Both the position numbers and the translations under genes were made by a program. From assembly GCA_927441425.1 (NCBI GenBank), contig CAKMKG010000005.1, forward strand, positions 62,001 through 126,000: DNA of 64,000 nucleotides, in the 5' to 3' direction. Source of the stretch: an uncultured Bacillota bacterium (GTDB taxonomy: Bacteria > Bacillota > Clostridia > Peptostreptococcales > Anaerovoracaceae). Numbering within the stretch: the stretch's first letter is position 1; each line of letters opens with the position of its first letter. The notes under the pieces are model-generated. The model was not told the DNA's origin and did not search any database. It worked only from the letters and a program-made list of their open reading frames with translations. Shown here piece after piece: positions 1 through 8,692 of this stretch.

Positions 1-388
1 CCATACCTCCTATGACCACAACCCCCAGCAGGAGGCTGTCAATGATATAAGCACCCAGTCTACGAGACATAGGCGCCAGCTTCTCGATTTCTACTTTACG
101 ATCCGGTTCGATTACCTTGTCAAAAATCTTACTCGTCTTCTCGTTAATATTCCTTTGAAAATCCGTATACTCTCTCCCACCCTTGGCTCCAACTCCATCC
201 TCCAGGATTGTTCGAGCGATTTTCGCCGGTGAGCCTATCTCTTTCGCTATCTCCTCTTCGGTTTTTCCGTCCGCAGCACTGTTATCAAAGATATCTCCGT
301 AATCTGAAGTGATTTCTCTGATATCCGACTCCGAAAGCCTGCCATCCAAAGCATTTTTCAGCTCATTTAAAAACTCAATTTTGTTCAT
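1..388 (-). CDS. HAAS-domain / RDD-family membrane protein (partial)
   Basis: The reading frame starts at 388 with GGAGG just upstream and is still open at the left edge, so only about 129 N-terminal residues are visible. Residues 1 to about 60 (starting MNKIEFLNELKNAL) match the HAAS/DUF1700 fold, a helical domain usually linked to PadR-type regulators. After a polar linker, residues from about 108 (RRLGAYIIDSLLLGVVVI) begin a transmembrane segment of the RDD family type. The combination suggests a membrane protein whose soluble domain may contact a PadR regulator; that partner is not in the window. The upstream region holds repeated operator-like sequence. Confidence 0.75.
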   Translation of the reverse strand, partial: MNKIEFLNELKNALDGRLSESDIREITSDYGDIFDNSAADGKTEEEIAKEIGSPAKIARTILEDGVGAKGGREYTDFQRNINEKTSKIFDKVIEPDRKVEIEKLAPMSRRLGAYIIDSLLLGVVVIGGM

Positions 389-422
389 ACTACCCTCCAA
401 TTATTATTCATCTTTATCCCCA

Positions 423-498
423 ACTATTGTTTGTAAAATAGTAGTTTTGTCAAGATAATATCATACTATTGTTTATTGAGCAATAGTATGATACTATT
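423..498 (-). promoter_or_regulatory. Operator-like repeats upstream of the HAAS/RDD gene
   Basis: The 10-mer ACTATTGTTT occurs at 423-432 and 465-474. A 12-bp inverted repeat (ATCATACTATTG / CAATAGTATGAT) lies at 460-471 and 481-492, and ACTATT recurs at 493-498. On the minus strand TTGACA (449-454) sits among the repeats as a possible -35 element, with only a weak -10 after it. The arrangement looks like several binding sites for a dimeric repressor, possibly PadR-like, judged from the HAAS gene. The palindrome could also end sfsA transcription. Confidence 0.45.
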
Positions 499-508
499 TT
501 TTTTATTT

Positions 509-1234
509 TCAAAGCCTGATTGTTACCGACTCTCCGATCGTCATGCTATCTGTTGTAACATTGCAGTCGTAGGCTAGTAGGACAACTCCCTTATTATATG
601 CTTCCCGAAGCGCCTCTCCAAACGCCCCATGAGTTTCATCATTTGGCTCAAAAAAGGATACCCCCTTCATTTGAATCACAAATATTACATAGGTTCCAAA
701 GCCCCGGTCAAGAGCATGGCACAGCTCTTTGATATGCTTGACTCCCCGCTCGGTTGGAGCATCCGGAAATCGGACGATACCATTCTCCTCCAATGTAACA
801 CCCTTCACTTCAATCAATGCCTTGCGTCCCTTTCCATCCTCCACAAAAAAATCAAACCTGGATGCACCGTAGGTCATTTCAGGTTTGATTCGAATCAACG
901 GATACGCAAGTCCGGGCAGGAGGATGCTGCCGTCGGCAAGGGCCTCCCCCACAGCCCGATTGGGCGCCTGGGAGTCTATATTCACCAGCCGAACAGCCGG
1001 TTTTGTTCCGGAGACTTTCTTTTCAACAGTCACCAGAGAATACCGGGTTTTTCTCGTCTTCCGTTCCTCTCCATGGTCCTCAAGGAAAATCCTCACCCCA
1101 TCATATAAGAGTTCTTTGCATCTTCCCGTATTCTTGACATGGATTGTCTGTGTCTCCCCGTCTATGATCGCATTTGCAATAAAACGGTTCGGTCTTGAAA
1201 CAAAAACCGCTTCTTTCGTTTTTTTATAATTCAT
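509..1234 (-). CDS. sfsA: SfsA family protein (sugar fermentation stimulation protein A)
   Basis: A full-length 241-residue SfsA homologue. The N-terminal part has an OB-like beta-rich segment (about residues 10-80, with FIANAIIDGETQTIHVKNTGR). The C-terminal part resembles a PD-(D/E)XK nuclease core, with FDFFVED, ALIEVKGVTLEE and FPDAPTERGVKHIKEL matching conserved SfsA blocks; the E-V-K of IEVKG is the putative catalytic element. The biological role is poorly defined: E. coli SfsA was named for an effect on maltose metabolism. It lies downstream of the gene at 1258-1830 with 23 bases between them, so they may be cotranscribed. Confidence 0.9.
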   Translation of the reverse strand: MNYKKTKEAVFVSRPNRFIANAIIDGETQTIHVKNTGRCKELLYDGVRIFLEDHGEERKTRKTRYSLVTVEKKVSGTKPAVRLVNIDSQAPNRAVGEALADGSILLPGLAYPLIRIKPEMTYGASRFDFFVEDGKGRKALIEVKGVTLEENGIVRFPDAPTERGVKHIKELCHALDRGFGTYVIFVIQMKGVSFFEPNDETHGAFGEALREAYNKGVVLLAYDCNVTTDSMTIGESVTIRL

Positions 1235-1257
1235 CCTGTTGTTCTGCTCCTTTTATC

Positions 1258-1830
1258 CTAAATGTCAAACTGTTTGATCATGCCTGCGGCCATAACATCC
1301 GCCATCGCCAGGGCTTGCTCCTCGATCATATCAAATAGAATGACATCTTTGGTATATTCTCCCGACAATCTGGCCATTAACGCATCCGTCAACATTCTCA
1401 GGTGGTCGTACATAAGATTTCTCCACTCATCCTCCGCCCAGCGGGGATTGATACCGGCCAGGAATGCCGCAATCTGGTCTGCATTACGATACCATAGTTT
1501 CGAATACTGTTCCACCGCCTTGGTATTCCCTTGTTTTGCGTTGCTTACAATGGAGGCCGCAATGGTCAAGTGCTCCTCCAACAAACTCCGGAAGGTCTCT
1601 GCCTTTTGTTTTCCGTAAAAGATTTCCAATACCTTTGCAAAGTCCAACGGATTCCGAAGCAGCCGGCTTGTTGTTGCTTCCAAATCTGTAAGTTCCTCCA
1701 AAGAGCTGATGAGAAACAGCCTTGTCCAAACAACATGCTGTTCCCATAGCTTCCGAAGCTCGTTCATCAGATTCAGCTGCCCATAATTTATAGCGTTATA
1801 CTTCCATTTATTACCTGTCACATCATACAT
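1258..1830 (-). CDS. Conserved helical protein of unknown function
   Basis: About 190 residues, predicted mostly alpha-helical, with no signal peptide or membrane segment. The block MNELRKLWEQHVVWTRLFLI and the later LEEHLTIAA and WYRNADQIAAFL recall a small Firmicutes family that is sometimes mislabelled acetylglutamate kinase; I see no kinase motif. The upstream ATG at 1839 abuts the AAGGAG ribosome binding site with no spacer, while the in-frame ATG at 1830 lies 9 bases from it, so I chose 1830. A further internal ATG at 1767 begins the family-typical segment and could also be used. Confidence 0.6.
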   Translation of the reverse strand: MYDVTGNKWKYNAINYGQLNLMNELRKLWEQHVVWTRLFLISSLEELTDLEATTSRLLRNPLDFAKVLEIFYGKQKAETFRSLLEEHLTIAASIVSNAKQGNTKAVEQYSKLWYRNADQIAAFLAGINPRWAEDEWRNLMYDHLRMLTDALMARLSGEYTKDVILFDMIEEQALAMADVMAAGMIKQFDI

Positions 1831-1904
1831 AGTACACATCTCCTTGTAGATAAATTCTCATTACATGATATGCAATATGTTTTACTTTCAGACTTGTCTT
1901 CCCC

Positions 1905-3527
1905 TTATTTTACACGGAAGTTACGGGGAGCCAAACGATAGACGAGGGTGAGTCCGATTATGATATACGTCACAGTGGCTCCGATTACAACCAAGGTGAA
2001 ATAACCGGGTACATTTCTTAACTGCAGACAAGCAAAGCATGCCAGATAAACCACCGAATTTATAATTTTGAAAAATGGATTTTTCACACCTAGTTCCGTG
2101 GTATAGGGCTGATATACATAATATAAAAACAGATGATGCACCGAAAAAAACACAGATAGACACAGGATAGATACTGTGAACAGCATCAAATCCATCCACC
2201 GGAAAGAAATGTCTGCGACTTCAACGAATATATACAACGCTACACAAATAGCGATTCCAATAATCAGGTTCAACACGACAACTTTTCTCAGCCTGACTAT
2301 AAAACTCCTGAGAATGACATCCTTCCTCCTATAAAAGCTGTAGCGAAGCAGACTGATATCACAGTTGTAGAACATCGCCTTGCAGATCCTGTCACCCAAG
2401 GAGATGAAATACATGACAAAAACAAAGGACGGTAAAATACTGGGCAGATTATGTTCAAGCTGTCCCGCCGCTTCTGGGAAAAACAGGGATATAATAATAC
2501 CTACTGCCAGGACGGTTCCGATGATGGCCAGCCGATTCAGAATGGGCTTCTCCAGCAGCTTTCTGTGACGTTCAAAGAATAGGGCATTGAGATATTCATA
2601 ACCTTGCTTCTTTTCGAATTTTCCCGATCGGAGGCTTTCCTCAGAAAAATCCTCCTCCTTCATTTTTACACTGCTAAAAATCGCTTCTCCTTTCATCTTG
2701 CTGAAATCCACCATGATATCATCCAGCTTGAGAGTCGCTTCGATCGTCCTCTTATATTCATGATATTTCAGAATATAGGCAATGCCTACCGCTGCTCCTG
2801 CAGCAAGCAGAAGAATCATGGGCAGGCTGAACAAAATCCTTCCGACAGGCCAGACGGAATGATAGAAAAGTGGCAGATATGCGGCAGCAAGACATGGTAT
2901 AATCACCAGCCATTGAATCAAAAATCGTTTATTGATTAGGATTCTCGTCTTATCATAAATCAAAAGTTGAACCGCTTCAAAGCTCAGTCGGAACGCTGTC
3001 ATTAAAATCAGCAGAAGCAAACCATGGAGAATCTTTCCTCCCAGCAGTGCATAGGTGAGCATGACGGAAGGCAAAAAATAAATGAAGTTTGTGGCATGCC
3101 TTGCAAATAGAGTCGGAACTACAAAGTCCCGGGCATTGAACCGCATCAACTTGATACAGATGTACTTGTTTCTGTTTGCTTCCAGCAAAGCAGAAATCTG
3201 AACGGTTCCCGCAATCAGGCTGAGAAAGAAGAACAACTGCAGAAAAGCTGCAGGATACTCGGGTCGTTGGATCTCCTTAAATAGCAGCATTAGGGGTAAT
3301 ACCATCATCAGGCCGATATAAATGGTCTTTCCGATAAACTTTCGCAAAACGTTCAGTATGGTAACAATAACAGTAGCGATCATTTTTAATTCGCTGTCGC
3401 TGTAAAGCCGGTCGGGGATCCGCTTCCCCAACAGAGGCAGCCGTTTTAAATAAAAGATAACCCGGTTGGCATTGATTGTCGCATTGATATTGTAAATCGC
3501 AAGAAGCATGGTCGCCAGATATCTCAT
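1905..3527 (-). CDS. ABC transporter permease-like membrane protein
   Basis: A 540-residue polytopic membrane protein with roughly ten to twelve hydrophobic segments, including LIAGTVQISALLEANRNKYI near residue 105 and clusters around 330-400 and 410-530. It overlaps the upstream ATPase gene by 4 bases (ATGA), so the two are translationally coupled and most likely form one exporter. It does not match the usual ABC-2 or FtsX permease patterns by eye; the large EcsB-like or lantibiotic-immunity-like permeases are the nearest guess. The substrate is unknown. Confidence 0.6.
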   Translation of the reverse strand: MRYLATMLLAIYNINATINANRVIFYLKRLPLLGKRIPDRLYSDSELKMIATVIVTILNVLRKFIGKTIYIGLMMVLPLMLLFKEIQRPEYPAAFLQLFFFLSLIAGTVQISALLEANRNKYICIKLMRFNARDFVVPTLFARHATNFIYFLPSVMLTYALLGGKILHGLLLLILMTAFRLSFEAVQLLIYDKTRILINKRFLIQWLVIIPCLAAAYLPLFYHSVWPVGRILFSLPMILLLAAGAAVGIAYILKYHEYKRTIEATLKLDDIMVDFSKMKGEAIFSSVKMKEEDFSEESLRSGKFEKKQGYEYLNALFFERHRKLLEKPILNRLAIIGTVLAVGIIISLFFPEAAGQLEHNLPSILPSFVFVMYFISLGDRICKAMFYNCDISLLRYSFYRRKDVILRSFIVRLRKVVVLNLIIGIAICVALYIFVEVADISFRWMDLMLFTVSILCLSVFFSVHHLFLYYVYQPYTTELGVKNPFFKIINSVVYLACFACLQLRNVPGYFTLVVIGATVTYIIIGLTLVYRLAPRNFRVK

Positions 3528-4273
3528 TTCTGTTCCCCACTCTCCGCTCCCATGCTTTTCCCATCGCTGAGCATTTCAATAACCTTTTCCTCAAACTCTT
3601 TGCTGTGTAGCATCTCATGATCCACCTGCTCCAGTACCCCATTGGACAGCACAACAATCTCATCACATAAATCTGTGGCGAGCTGCAGAATGTGCGTAGA
3701 GAATATGATAATATGATCTTTTTTAATCTCCCTTAAAAGCTTCTTCATTTCCAAGGCTACGATGACGTCAAAAGAGGTAAGAGGTTCATCCAGCAGAATC
3801 ACCGGTGGTCTGCTGATGATAAAACACAGCATCTGCAGTTTGTTTTTCATTCCGTGGGAATATCCCTTAATCAGCCGATGCCTGTCCTCAGGCTCTATTT
3901 TCATCAGATCAAAGTATTCGTCGACGGTCTTCTCGATCCTGGTTTTTCCTTTGTTGATGTCGATGAAAAACTTCAAAAATTCGTATCCGGTCAGAAATTC
4001 CGGCAAAATTGGTGTTGTGAAGACATAGCCGATGCTTTCCGGCATCAGTCTGTTCACCGCATTAATACCGTCTCCCTCCGTTTCCTCAAGGAGCAGCGCC
4101 TCACCGCCGTCGGTTTCCAAATCACCGGAAAGGCAGTTGAACAGCGTGGTTTTTCCCGCGCCATTTCTTCCCAGCAGTCCATAAATCTTACCTTGCTCAA
4201 ATGTAAACCCGGCTCCTTTTAATACCTGCTTCTCTCCAAAGCTCTTTTTAATATCCTTTAATTCCAGTTTCAT
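3524..4273 (-). CDS. ABC transporter ATP-binding protein
   Basis: The ATPase partner of the membrane protein at 1905-3527. It has a Walker A motif GRNGAGKTT, a Walker B VILLDEP and a switch histidine in IIFSTH. The signature motif is degenerate: KGYSHGMKNKL stands where LSGGQ is expected, as in EcsA-like and some bacteriocin-export ATPases. The frame is open from an ATG at 4306, but the family start MKLELKDIKKSFG corresponds to the ATG at 4273, which I use; neither start has a strong ribosome binding site. About 249 residues. Confidence 0.8.
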   Translation of the reverse strand: MKLELKDIKKSFGEKQVLKGAGFTFEQGKIYGLLGRNGAGKTTLFNCLSGDLETDGGEALLLEETEGDGINAVNRLMPESIGYVFTTPILPEFLTGYEFLKFFIDINKGKTRIEKTVDEYFDLMKIEPEDRHRLIKGYSHGMKNKLQMLCFIISRPPVILLDEPLTSFDVIVALEMKKLLREIKKDHIIIFSTHILQLATDLCDEIVVLSNGVLEQVDHEMLHSKEFEEKVIEMLSDGKSMGAESGEQK

Positions 4274-4338
4274 AAGCTTCTCTTTTCCCAATCTCATTTC
4301 TCCCATACTTCTGCCAACCTTAATGAAGTAGGTATTAT

Positions 4339-4575
4339 CTACTCCTTATGATTCGTATCGTCACTGCAAAATTCAAATCGCTTCACTGTTTTCCCATGAA
4401 ACGTAACTGGCTCATTCCACATTGAAGCAGGGCGTACCCATACTCCGCGATCACCATACAGCGCTTGATAAACCACCATAGGCTCCATTGTTTCAGAATG
4501 CTTGGCAATCTGTAAAACCAAGTAATCATTTCCCTTAAAATGTTTGTAACGGCCTTGTTTTATTTCTGTCTCCAT
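4339..4575 (-). CDS. DUF1653 domain protein
   Basis: A 78-residue protein that is essentially one DUF1653 domain: GRYKHFKGNDYLVLQIAKHS at the start, then MVVYQALYGDRGVWVRP and FEF near the end. Family members are short SH3-like beta proteins found in many bacteria, with no assigned reaction. It stands 32 bases or more from the ABC genes and has its own upstream region with GAGGTG before the start. No partner can be named from context. Confidence 0.8.
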   Translation of the reverse strand: METEIKQGRYKHFKGNDYLVLQIAKHSETMEPMVVYQALYGDRGVWVRPASMWNEPVTFHGKTVKRFEFCSDDTNHKE

Positions 4576-4889
4576 TTATTTCACCTCTTGTCTACATCAA
4601 ATCACGCGCTATATCATTTTATACGGGCGATAAATTTCTTTGCATTCGGGACATGTATATCCCTTATTATATGGCTATTCCCGCCAATCTAAGTCAAGCA
4701 TATTCTTCAAAAGAAGTCAATGTGAAAATCCTCTCTCACTCGCTAAACTTATATTGTCACCTTCTTTCTGGCTTGTATTGCCACCCCTTTCAATATTGAT
4801 TATTTTCAAAATTATTGTTATACTCATTCTAATATCTACCACAGCATATAGGTGGATGCCACTAAGAAATCGGTCATGAAAGGAGATTT
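4576..4889. other. Divergent intergenic region
   Basis: This 314-base region separates the minus-strand DUF1653 gene from the plus-strand sigma-54 activator gene. The only clear element is the plus-strand promoter described at 4796-4824. I found no convincing riboswitch, small gene or -24/-12 promoter in it. Confidence 0.5.
4796..4824 (+). promoter_or_regulatory. Sigma-A promoter for the AcoR-like activator
   Basis: TTGATT (4796-4801) and TATACT (4819-4824) are separated by 17 bases, close to the vegetative consensus, and lie 65 bases upstream of the activator gene. The activator would thus be made from a housekeeping promoter rather than a sigma-54 promoter. Confidence 0.6.
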
Positions 4890-6833
4890 TTGAGAGAGAT
4901 GAAAGAACTGCCGAAAAAACTCTTTGTTCAACATTCCCATCAGCGATGTGATCAGATGGGAATTGAACGGAGTCAAGTATATAGTAAGCTGATTTTAACC
5001 GGAGATGAACTTTTCAATAGGCTGGCGGAAAAAAGGGAATTGATTGAGAACGCGGAACCCTTCATCAATCAGCTTTATCGCTTTGTAAAAGGAGCCGATT
5101 TCTTTGCTTTGCTGACAGACGAGGATGGCTGTATTTTGACCATCATCGGGGACGAGAACATACTAAAAGAGGCTTTTTCCTATAAGATGATCCCCGGCGC
5201 CTTTATGGACGAACCGAATATCGGTACCAACGCAATGGGTACAGCCATTGTCGAGAAAATGCCTGTTCAGATTTCCGGAGAAGAGCATTATATTGAGTCC
5301 TATCATAAATGGACCTGCTCGGCAGCACCCATCCGAGACAGCAATGGTAAAATTATCGGAACCATGGATCTGACAGGCTACTCCAAAAACGTTCATCCCC
5401 ACACCTTGGGTATGGTGGTGGCCGCAGCCAATGCCATCGAGCACATTCTTCAAGTCAAGGACTATAACGAAGAGCTTTCCCTAGCGAAGCATTACAACGA
5501 CACCATTATCGATAGTATCTCCGCAGGGATTCTGACTGCAGATGTATGCGGAACCATCAAGACAGTAAATCACCATATTCCTGAGCTGTTCGGTTATTCG
5601 GCTGCAGAAATTCGCGGAATGAAGGCATGGCAGCTGTTTGATGGCTGGGAACCGGTTCTGGCTTCTGCTGCCGCAAATCAAGGGTATGTAGAGGAAGAGG
5701 TTTTCGTTAATTCGCGTAAAAACAAGCGCCAATTGATCCTTAGTACTTACCCAATTGTCGATAGCAGCAATACACTACGCGATATCATCTTTGTTTTTAA
5801 AGATGTGAAGAAAATAAGAAAGCTTGCAAACCGCATCATGGGTCGAAAGGCAGTCTATACCTTCGATAAGATTATCGGAAAAAACGAACACTTTTGCAAG
5901 GTGATCGAGTTTGCAAAAAAAATAGCGGACAGTCGCTCCGGCATCCTGATTTTGGGTGAAAGCGGCACAGGAAAAGAACTTTTTGCTCAGGCGATTCATA
6001 ATCATTCCGATCGCCGCGAGGAGCCTTTTGTAGCGTTAAACTGTGGTGCCATCCCAAAGACCTTAATCGAGGCAGAGTTATTTGGATACGAGGAAGGCGC
6101 CTTTACCGGTGCAAAAGCCTCCGGAAACCCCGGAAAATTTGAAATTGCTGATGGTGGGACGCTGTTTCTTGACGAGATTGGAGAAATGCCTCTCGATATG
6201 CAAACTCGCCTTCTCAGAATCATTGAGGAAGGAACGGTAAGCCGCGTTGGCAGTACCAAAGAATTTGTGGTGGATGTACGAATTATTGCTGCCTCCAACA
6301 AGGACCTTAGAGAAGAGGTAGAAAAAGGTAATTTCCGTAAAGATCTCTACTATCGTCTTAATGTACTGCCCCTTATCCTCCCTCGTCTTAGTCAACGCAA
6401 GGATGATATCCCTATTTTGATTGACTACTTTATGAATCGAATCTCAAAAAAGCTGAATAAGAAGCCTTATCCTTTGACGGCAGAACAAATGGAACTGCTC
6501 ATGAATTATGAATGGCCCGGAAATATCCGAGAGTTAGAAAATTTTGTTGAATTGATTATCAATGCGGAATCCCTTCCGATTGAAATGCCAAAAGAAGGCA
6601 AGCAAATTGTGCATAGTCTGAATCCATGGGAAAGCCAGCCAGCATCATGGGAACGGGAGTCAGAAGATCAGGATATCACGCTGGGTGAGCTGGAGCGTCA
6701 ATATATTCTCCGTACCCTCACCAAATATCATGGCAACATCTCTTTCAGTGCGAAAGCATTGGGGATCTCTCGAAACACCTTATATCGCAGCATAGAAGCC
6801 CATTCCATAGACTGTTCCAAAATGAAACATTGA
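4890..6833 (+). CDS. Sigma-54-dependent transcriptional activator, AcoR-like (GAF-PAS-AAA-Fis)
   Basis: A 647-residue enhancer-binding protein. A GAF domain spans about 60-190 (DEPNIGTNAMGTAI is typical of AcoR-type activators) and a PAS domain about 205-310. The AAA+ core at about 330-560 has Walker A GESGTGKE and an intact sigma-54 contact loop GAFTGA. A Fis-type helix-turn-helix closes the protein (SFSAKALGISRNTLYRSI). Translation can start at TTG 4890, 4 bases after AGGAG, or at ATG 4899. The stop lies 5 bases from the convergent gene at 6839. No -24/-12 promoter was recognised nearby, so its targets, often alcohol, acetoin or aromatic metabolism genes in this family, are probably elsewhere. 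Confidence 0.88.
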   Translation: MREMKELPKKLFVQHSHQRCDQMGIERSQVYSKLILTGDELFNRLAEKRELIENAEPFINQLYRFVKGADFFALLTDEDGCILTIIGDENILKEAFSYKMIPGAFMDEPNIGTNAMGTAIVEKMPVQISGEEHYIESYHKWTCSAAPIRDSNGKIIGTMDLTGYSKNVHPHTLGMVVAAANAIEHILQVKDYNEELSLAKHYNDTIIDSISAGILTADVCGTIKTVNHHIPELFGYSAAEIRGMKAWQLFDGWEPVLASAAANQGYVEEEVFVNSRKNKRQLILSTYPIVDSSNTLRDIIFVFKDVKKIRKLANRIMGRKAVYTFDKIIGKNEHFCKVIEFAKKIADSRSGILILGESGTGKELFAQAIHNHSDRREEPFVALNCGAIPKTLIEAELFGYEEGAFTGAKASGNPGKFEIADGGTLFLDEIGEMPLDMQTRLLRIIEEGTVSRVGSTKEFVVDVRIIAASNKDLREEVEKGNFRKDLYYRLNVLPLILPRLSQRKDDIPILIDYFMNRISKKLNKKPYPLTAEQMELLMNYEWPGNIRELENFVELIINAESLPIEMPKEGKQIVHSLNPWESQPASWERESEDQDITLGELERQYILRTLTKYHGNISFSAKALGISRNTLYRSIEAHSIDCSKMKH

Positions 6834-6838
6834 TTCCT

Positions 6839-7765
6839 TTAGGATAACACTTCTATGCCTGCCATATTGCCGGTATCTTCGTAAGTGAACCCATTTTGTT
6901 TATTGTATAGCTGGATATTAACATGGCCCGACAACCCTTCCTTAATCACTTTTTCCATTCTGCCTTGCTGTGGAGCAATGAGTTCTCCCGTATTTGCTAG
7001 ATTTGCTTCTATGTTGAGTCTTGCTTTGCTGCTTTCAAATGATACCGTCATCGTTTCCTCGGTGGTCCATTCAATCTTATATTTGCTGCAATTGTAAGTT
7101 GCAAACCGATACTCCTCATTATCGATTACCAAATTACAAATAAAGCCGGGGAAACTCTTTTTCATAAAAGGAATCTCTGCAACAGAACAAAAAAAACTGC
7201 AGTTTTTATTCTTAAAATTGTTACATTGTATCCAAATGTACTTTTTCGGAAAAGAAGTTCCCCTGTCTGTTTCAATGTATCCTTTTCCACGATTAAAATC
7301 AATTTTTACACCATTCACGCACAATGCTCCGTAAAGCAAATGATTCATGCTAATCACATCATGATAGCATTCCATTTTAGGGAAATAGGAAAAAATCCCC
7401 ATCATATTCGGCATAAGTATTGATTTTTTGATCGAGTGAAATGGATCAAAACGGAATACTGCATGGATATCATTGTTTTGATCTTTCAATGTTACTGACA
7501 GCGCGGATTCTGTGAAACGGTTATTTTCTATTTGAATCAAGAACGGATCGTCGCTATATGCAAAATCATCCAGGGGGAATTTATGATATCCCGTCTGAAT
7601 GATTTTCTTATTATTTTCATCCAAGCTTACATAGATATATTGTATGAAACAATGAGGCTCCTTCTTCGTTAAGCTGACCCCGGGGATAAAGCTTATCGCA
7701 GATTTCTCATCTTTCGAAACATGTTTAAAATACCAACCTTCAAAATATTCTTTTGATCGATTCAT
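6839..7765 (-). CDS. Tocopherol-cyclase-like family protein
   Basis: 308 residues with the hallmark N-terminal EGWYFKH motif and alternating beta-strand pattern of the tocopherol cyclase-like family (PF14249 type). Bacterial members are not known to make tocopherol; the fold is a lipocalin-like double barrel that might bind a hydrophobic ligand. There is no signal peptide. It starts 19 bases downstream of the AmmeMemoRadiSam radical SAM gene, which implies cotranscription, but no functional link is established. The family assignment is fairly secure; the function is open. Confidence 0.75.
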   Translation of the reverse strand: MNRSKEYFEGWYFKHVSKDEKSAISFIPGVSLTKKEPHCFIQYIYVSLDENNKKIIQTGYHKFPLDDFAYSDDPFLIQIENNRFTESALSVTLKDQNNDIHAVFRFDPFHSIKKSILMPNMMGIFSYFPKMECYHDVISMNHLLYGALCVNGVKIDFNRGKGYIETDRGTSFPKKYIWIQCNNFKNKNCSFFCSVAEIPFMKKSFPGFICNLVIDNEEYRFATYNCSKYKIEWTTEETMTVSFESSKARLNIEANLANTGELIAPQQGRMEKVIKEGLSGHVNIQLYNKQNGFTYEDTGNMAGIEVLS

Positions 7766-7784
7766 CTATCACTCCTACTAAATT

Positions 7785-8654
7785 TTATACATTCCCCAAA
7801 TAGACATAGTTCAGATGACGTTCTGCGATACGTTTCAGCTCCATCAACGAGTCCAAAGACGTCGGTGGCTTGTCGTCCAGCTCGTAGTTTGGAAAGTACC
7901 GGGACAGATGAAGGGGGATGTCGGTCGAAAGAGCAGCCAGCCACTTGGACATTTCCTCCATTTCTTCAACGGAATCGTTCCAACCGGGTATAACGAGGGT
8001 GGTCACCTCCACATGACAATGGGCGGCGGATCGTTGGATCGTCTCCTTCACTTCCTCCAATCCACCCTTCACAAGCTCATTATAAAATTTGTCATTATAG
8101 GCCTTCAGATCGATGTTCATGGCGTCAATATGCGGCAGTATCTGCTTCAAGGGTTCCTGACTGATATACCCGTTGGTAACGAGAACATTCAGCAGACCCT
8201 TTTCCTTTGCCTTCTTTGCCGTCTCATAAACAAACTCATACCATATGGTAGGTTCATTGTAGGTATAGGCGATACCGATACTGCCCTCGTTCTTGAGAGC
8301 CACCGCCTTTGCAATGATTTCATCACTACTTGCATGATAAGTATGAATCTCTTCCGGTTTTACACGAGCAATACTGTGATTTTGACAGAACGGGCACTTG
8401 AGATTGCAGCCGACAGAGCCAATAGACAGGATATCGGTCCCGGGATGAAAGCGATTCAACGGCTTCTTCTCGATAGGATCGACTCCGATGGAGGTAACCT
8501 CTCCATAGTTCAGTGAATAAAGGGTCCCGTCTATATTTTTACGGACACCGCAGATTCCACGACCATTCTTAGGAATGATGCAGTTGTGCGGACATAAATA
8601 GCAGTGGACTTTTTGGTTTTCAAGCTTCTCATAAAACATCGCCTCACGCTTCAT
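7785..8654 (-). CDS. amrS: AmmeMemoRadiSam system radical SAM enzyme
   Basis: 289 residues. The N-terminal segment has an extra cysteine set (CYLCPHNC, then GICGVR) as in PflA-like activases. The radical SAM cluster motif is GCNLKCPFCQN, three cysteines in CxxxCxxC spacing. Later blocks (YTYNEPTIWYEF and LVTNGYI) fit the AmrS family, which is encoded with Memo and AMMECR1 proteins. The start at 8654 follows a GGGGG ribosome binding site with 6-base spacing. Its partner, a Memo-AMMECR1 fusion, is immediately upstream. The reaction of the system is not something I can name. Confidence 0.9.
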   Translation of the reverse strand: MKREAMFYEKLENQKVHCYLCPHNCIIPKNGRGICGVRKNIDGTLYSLNYGEVTSIGVDPIEKKPLNRFHPGTDILSIGSVGCNLKCPFCQNHSIARVKPEEIHTYHASSDEIIAKAVALKNEGSIGIAYTYNEPTIWYEFVYETAKKAKEKGLLNVLVTNGYISQEPLKQILPHIDAMNIDLKAYNDKFYNELVKGGLEEVKETIQRSAAHCHVEVTTLVIPGWNDSVEEMEEMSKWLAALSTDIPLHLSRYFPNYELDDKPPTSLDSLMELKRIAERHLNYVYLGNV

Positions 8655-8692
8655 AATTAACCCCCTATTATAAAATTGCGCCGATGGAGCAA

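Noticed and set aside
4740-4790. Sigma-54 (-24/-12) promoter before the AcoR-like gene
   Set aside because: A TGGC...TTGCC pair is present, but GG and GC are 8 rather than 10 bases apart.
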